From Oxytricha trifallax (lineage: Eukaryota; Ciliophora; Spirotrichea; Sporadotrichida; Oxytrichidae), in NCBI GenBank assembly GCA_000711775.1, contig ARYC01000709.1, positions 1 through 64,000 on the forward strand: a DNA stretch of 64,000 nucleotides, written 5' to 3'. Below the pieces are notes generated by a model. The model worked only from the letters and a program-made list of their open reading frames with translations. It made no database searches and was not told where the DNA came from. The position numbers were made by a program, and so were the translations under genes. Each line of letters begins with the position of its first letter. The first letter of the stretch is position 1. This document shows positions 60,401-64,000 of this stretch, in pieces.

Positions 60401-61263
60401 AATCTAGTAAGTGTTAATAGATGTGAATCCATTAGTCTCTGTAAATGGCTTTAAGATATAACTTATTCATCACTGGAATAAATTCTTTAATCCTTGCACA
60501 AAAACCTTTCTAAATTACCTTTTAATTTGCTTGATTATATTGCTTTTAAGGGGGATAATTTTATTTATGTTACTATAACAATTAAGGTTTTAAGGGCTGA
60601 GTTTTTAGTTATTATTGAAATTAATTGTAAGTTTAAAATAAATCAGTGTTTCCATCACCAATGTTTTGATTTGTTATGATTATTATTTGTTTTATTAAAA
60701 TATTTCATTTCTCTGTTGTAATTATATTTACAAGCAAGCTACATAAATTATCAACTAACTGCTAAGGTATCTAGGAATAAACATATTTGTAATAATCGAT
60801 AACTAATAAATTAAAGGGAAACTAATAGTTAGAAATATGGAAAGCTAAATATGTAGATGCAGGTTAAGCCTGTGCATTCTCGAAAACGTTTGTTACTTAA
60901 AACATTTCTAAAAAGGAAAGGATGCATAAGGTAGTCACTTTGCAGTAGGACAGAAAGAAGAAAGATTCAACGAAATCAAGAAGGAATTATTCGTTTATTA
61001 AATGAAGATTGATCAGACAATGTGAAGCCTTTTAGATTCCCATTTTTTATTGCTGCAATAAGTATTCTAATCTTATTTTAAATTCTTACTTACTTTCATC
61101 TATTTTTATTTTTATTTTACATATTCATTAACTCCATTTATTAGTTTAGAAGATATTTGTAATTGATTTTTGCAAGATTCATAAGATCCTCATTTGATTG
61201 TGCTTAATCATAATTGGTCTTTTACTTTTAGGTTAAATTTAAATTATTTGTCTATCCTAGAAT
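57451..61263. other. AT-rich spacer, nothing recognised
   Basis: Nearly 4 kb of low-GC DNA with no supported gene. Bases 61261-61263 (AAT) fit the left target site of TBE copy C. Confidence 0.4.
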
Positions 61264-61393
61264 CAAAACCCTTTCCGCAGTTTGATTGAGTTTTTGATTG
61301 ATAAATGTAGACTATTAGTGCATACTTTATTAGGGTTTTAGTATGGTTTATGTAGGGGTTTAATGTTTAAATATTAGTATTTTAAGTGAGTAT

Positions 61394-62430
61394 ATGCGAG
61401 GTTGTGGGTTGGTTTATGACAGTGAGTATATAGATTTATTGTTTAAGTTGGGTTATGGGTGCGATGATTATAGTGATCAACTCAAGCCTATTCTAAATTA
61501 TACATCTATAGCAAGACTGCTCCATAAATCTCCTGCAACCGTAAGGTCTGACTGTCTAGCATTGAATTTAAAGAGATAGCATCTTAATTCTAAGCCTAAA
61601 AGACCTCTAAAATTTTAGCGGCATCATATCGATTATCTTATTAATGATAAGACTCTTAAATACTGGACTCATTTCTCTCTGGCCTAGAGTGCTGTGATGT
61701 TTCATCGCCAATTTCCTGAGCTTCATATCTCTGCTTAATCTATAGCGAACATATATAAAAAGGACGGAATATCTTACAAGACAGTCAATCGCATTTAAGA
61801 GAAACATTGACTTTAATGTTCCATTTTATAAGACTAATTTAAAATTATATATTCGATTAAATGCAGAGGTCTTAAGTGCATAATATAAAGTTCATACACG
61901 CTGATGAAGCTGTATTTACATTCAATACTTTTATATCAAGGTCTTGGTACAAGAGGTATAGTAATATAGAAGTTTATTACTAAAAGGTTAAGGTGTAAAC
62001 TCATGCTATTCTTTGGTGGAATAAGTGAAGATAGTGGCCTAGAGACTTATGTTATCCACCCTCGTTATATAAAGACTGAATAAGATATTAAGTTCTTGCA
62101 ATAACTCAGAGATAATTATGCTGACTAAAAGATTATTCTATTCGTTGATAACTTGCCAGTTCATAAAACTAAAGACTCAAGGAAGGAATATGAAAGGCTA
62201 AATATAAAACCTTTATTTAATGTTCCTTACAGCCCTTAGTTCAATGGAATTGAATTATATTGGGGGTTATTGAAAGGTCATTATAAGAAATTGCTGCTCT
62301 ATCATTTGATGCACGACTTGAAGATAGATACAGTAGATTTTATTAAGAGAGTCAGCGATGATAAAGCTAAAGTATGCGCAAGAGAAGGGAGATTTTGTGT
62401 TTATAAATAAGTTTAGATTTAAACGAATGA
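61394..62430 (+). pseudogene. TBE transposase (copy C, frameshifted)
   Basis: ATG 61394 opens MRGCGLVYDSEYIDLLFKLG and LNYTSIARLLHKSPATVRSD, more complete than in copy B. It continues YLINDKTLKYWTHFSLAQSA until frameshifts near 61801, 61885 and 62015. Later segments hold FIHADEAVFTFNTF, LFVDNLPVHKTKDS and YSPQFNGIELYW, so all three catalytic acidic positions are present. The last segment ends VYKQV and shifts before TGA 62428-62430. Confidence 0.85.
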
Positions 62431-62444
62431 ATTAGTTCGCATAT

Positions 62445-63223
62445 TGAATTTACCCGTAAAGGGATTTGGCTTCTCTTTCTTTTCTTCCTCTTAAGGCTTG
62501 TTTGGGCCTATGTTTCTTCTCTAAGTGAAAGCTCATGCATCTATGTTCATCTCGTCAGGCTCTTAGAAATCTTTGAAAAGTCTCTTACTCAATTCATGTT
62601 TTACTTGGGACTTTCTTTCTCAGTTTAATTTGCTGCGCTTTTTCAACAAGTAAATGGCAGTGCCAGGTTTTTCTATAAATTTAGAAGACTAAGCTTACTT
62701 GAGATAAAAGGATGCTTTTGATATTCCTACAGCCAGGTGTCACTTATTTTAATACCTTGCTTCTCTTTTTCTTCAGGAGAGATGCTGTATCGTTTCTTGT
62801 AAGCTTCTTAAATAACTTCATTTTAGTACTCAGGTTTCAGAGTTGCAAGAACACCAAAGAAGAAGTTTCACTCTGGCAACTTATTAGAGAGTTATTGCTT
62901 TGATGGAAGATAGAGAGCAACATCTGGATCACTTATAGCATCGTCATAGATATTTGTCACCGATATTTCAGGGTAGTTAGGTATCTCGATCATCCTAATT
63001 TCAATAGACTTAAAAGCTTTTTCTCTTCACTCAGTAAGGCTTTTAAGAATGAGATTTTAGTTCCCTCCTAAGTCGGCAAGAACAATCCAACTATAATGGA
63101 TTGATTAATCTTACTTAAGAACTTACCTTGCTATACCAAATATCTATAAAGGTCATCTTTACTTCGAAATTTTCCTATTAAATCTTGAGATTAAATTCTC
63201 TTCATTGCATCATTCATAGACTC
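62445..63223 (-). pseudogene. TBE 22-kDa protein gene (copy C, disrupted)
   Basis: The position of the ATG used in copies A and B reads ATT here; the nearest downstream ATG is 63217 (MNDAMKRIQSQDLIGKFRSK). The introns are conserved: 63126-63091 (36 nt, GTAAGTTCTT...TTATAG) and a 26-nt one near 62696-62671 (GTAAGCTTAG...TTATAG). Exon 3 has two in-frame TGAs at places where copy B has Arg (CAT AGA GAG) and Gly (GCA GGA GCT). The exact 3' end is uncertain. Confidence 0.75.
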
Positions 63224-63429
63224 AATCTTGCTTCCTCTTTCTAGAAATGTTAATGAAATTTAAAATTATGGATATCCATTCTAAGTTTATTAAAATCTTA
63301 CTACTAAATAGGGAGGACCTACTGGAGGTCAACCTTGAAAAGATATACGGAGAAGCATTGAAAAACTTGCTCCAAGTTTCACAGATTTGATTTCCATTTT
63401 TATCAAACTATCTCCATTAAATTGCTCCT

Positions 63430-63545
63430 AATAATGTTTAATTATTTTAGGAGGTCCTCCAAATTAAGTTCAAACTTGATTTGGAGGACCTCCTAAAGAA
63501 ACAAAACTTCATTAGGAGTATTTTAATTTACTAAAATGTAAAATT
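63430..63545. promoter_or_regulatory. AGGAGGTCCTCC palindrome spacer between divergent TBE genes (copy C)
   Basis: At the place where copies A and B have GTAC words, copy C has AGGAGGTCCTCC, GGAGGACCTCC and single AGGAG words; GGAGGACC also recurs near 63312. The spacer lies between the start of the 22-kDa gene and that of the 57-kDa gene (63696). Confidence 0.5.
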
Positions 63546-63695
63546 CTCATTAAATATGTCAATTTACAGTCTTTTATGGTTAGTTTATATTCTTACCTCT
63601 CAGCAAAGAAACTACAAGAGTGTCTTATACTCTCTATAATAGTTTATCTTGGTAGATTTTATCATTACTATAATAAAATAAATCAGAAAACTAAA

Positions 63696-64000
63696 ATGAA
63701 CGCTAACCTTTTGAGAAGGGCATTACTTGGATCAAGTCAATAAAAATTATCATACCAGCAGCCAAGAAAAGTAGAGACCAGAGAAGCTTGTACTCAGTGG
63801 GAGTTTACTTATGACAATTTTGACCAGTCTAGCTTTGAGATTTAAATATAAGTTAAGTAGGAGGTTGTCATAGAAGCTGTAAAAATTGAAGAGGAGGTTA
63901 AACAACCCTCCATAGAGCATTAATAAATACCAGCCAAAGTTGACTATTAATGCAAAGAATGCAATAAAGTTTTCCCTTACAAGTCAACTTATAAGAGACA
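63696..64000 (+). CDS. TBE 57-kDa zinc-finger/kinase protein, N-terminal part (copy C)
   Basis: ATG 63696 opens MNANLLRRALLGSSQQKLSY, then an acidic region (EVVIEAVKIEEEVKQPSIEH), then the first C2H2 finger CKECNKVFPYKSTYKR, cut by the window edge. All 101 codons are open with TAA/TAG as Gln, so unlike copies A and B no break is visible yet. Confidence 0.85.

Larger units (their letters stand above)
61264..64000 (+). mobile_element. Divergent TBE transposon, copy C (right end outside window)
   Basis: It starts CAAAACCCTTTCCGCAG after AAT, so only the first telomere-like repeat of the end is preserved. The gene order is as in copy B (transposase plus, 22-kDa minus, 57-kDa plus), but the sequence is clearly diverged and the intergenic palindrome differs. 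It therefore belongs to another TBE subfamily. The transposase and 22-kDa genes are disrupted; the visible part of the 57-kDa gene is open. Confidence 0.9.

Noticed and set aside
1..64000. Bacterial-type features: ribosome binding sites, rho-independent terminators, CRISPR arrays, tRNA/rRNA genes
   Set aside because: None was seen. Palindromes here are foldback elements or transposon ends, and the gene code is a ciliate nuclear one.

Overview
The window reads as germline (micronuclear) DNA of a stichotrich ciliate, most likely Oxytricha/Sterkiella. Three lines of evidence agree. First, there is one complete and two partial TBE (telomere-bearing element) transposons, a family known from the Oxytricha germline; the complete copy has CAAAACCCCAAAACCCC ends and a 3-bp ANT target duplication. 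Second, real reading frames use TAA and TAG as glutamine and only TGA as stop. Third, at least one gene becomes a single open frame only when short segments between direct repeats (MDS-pointer-IES-pointer-MDS layout) are skipped.

Layout. 1-2359: 3' part of TBE copy A, abutting a coding-like patch. 2.5-10.2 kb: very AT-rich DNA with two foldback elements. 10237-10693: a small TIR-bounded unit holding a piece of a CCT2 (TCP-1 beta) chaperonin gene. 13.4-20.8 kb: moderately GC-richer, coding-like patches, mostly minus strand. 21.3-26.4 kb: three foldback elements among coding-like patches. 28217-29022: an 806-bp near-perfect hairpin. 31713-32169: a G8...C8 bounded element. 34062-38173: complete TBE copy B. 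39-42.6 kb: GC-rich patches, probably exons or MDSs. 46001: decayed FCP1/SCP-type phosphatase. 51.8-53.6 kb: a gene with three short IES-like inserts and an intron, enclosed by a 29-bp perfect inverted repeat. 55.9-57.4 kb: a second IES-interrupted gene. 61264-64000: divergent TBE copy C.

The mobile fraction dominates. The TBEs carry a DDE transposase, a convergent '22-kDa' gene with two tiny introns, and a divergent zinc-finger/kinase '57-kDa' gene. A family of eight TA-flanked, about 415-bp foldback elements (roughly one per 8 kb) is the most striking repeated structure, because the two arms of each copy share the variants that distinguish it from other copies.

Limits. With TGA as the only stop, AT-rich DNA gives long chance open frames, so frame length alone is weak evidence. 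Most coding-like patches are therefore given low to moderate confidence. No tRNA, rRNA or CRISPR array was seen.
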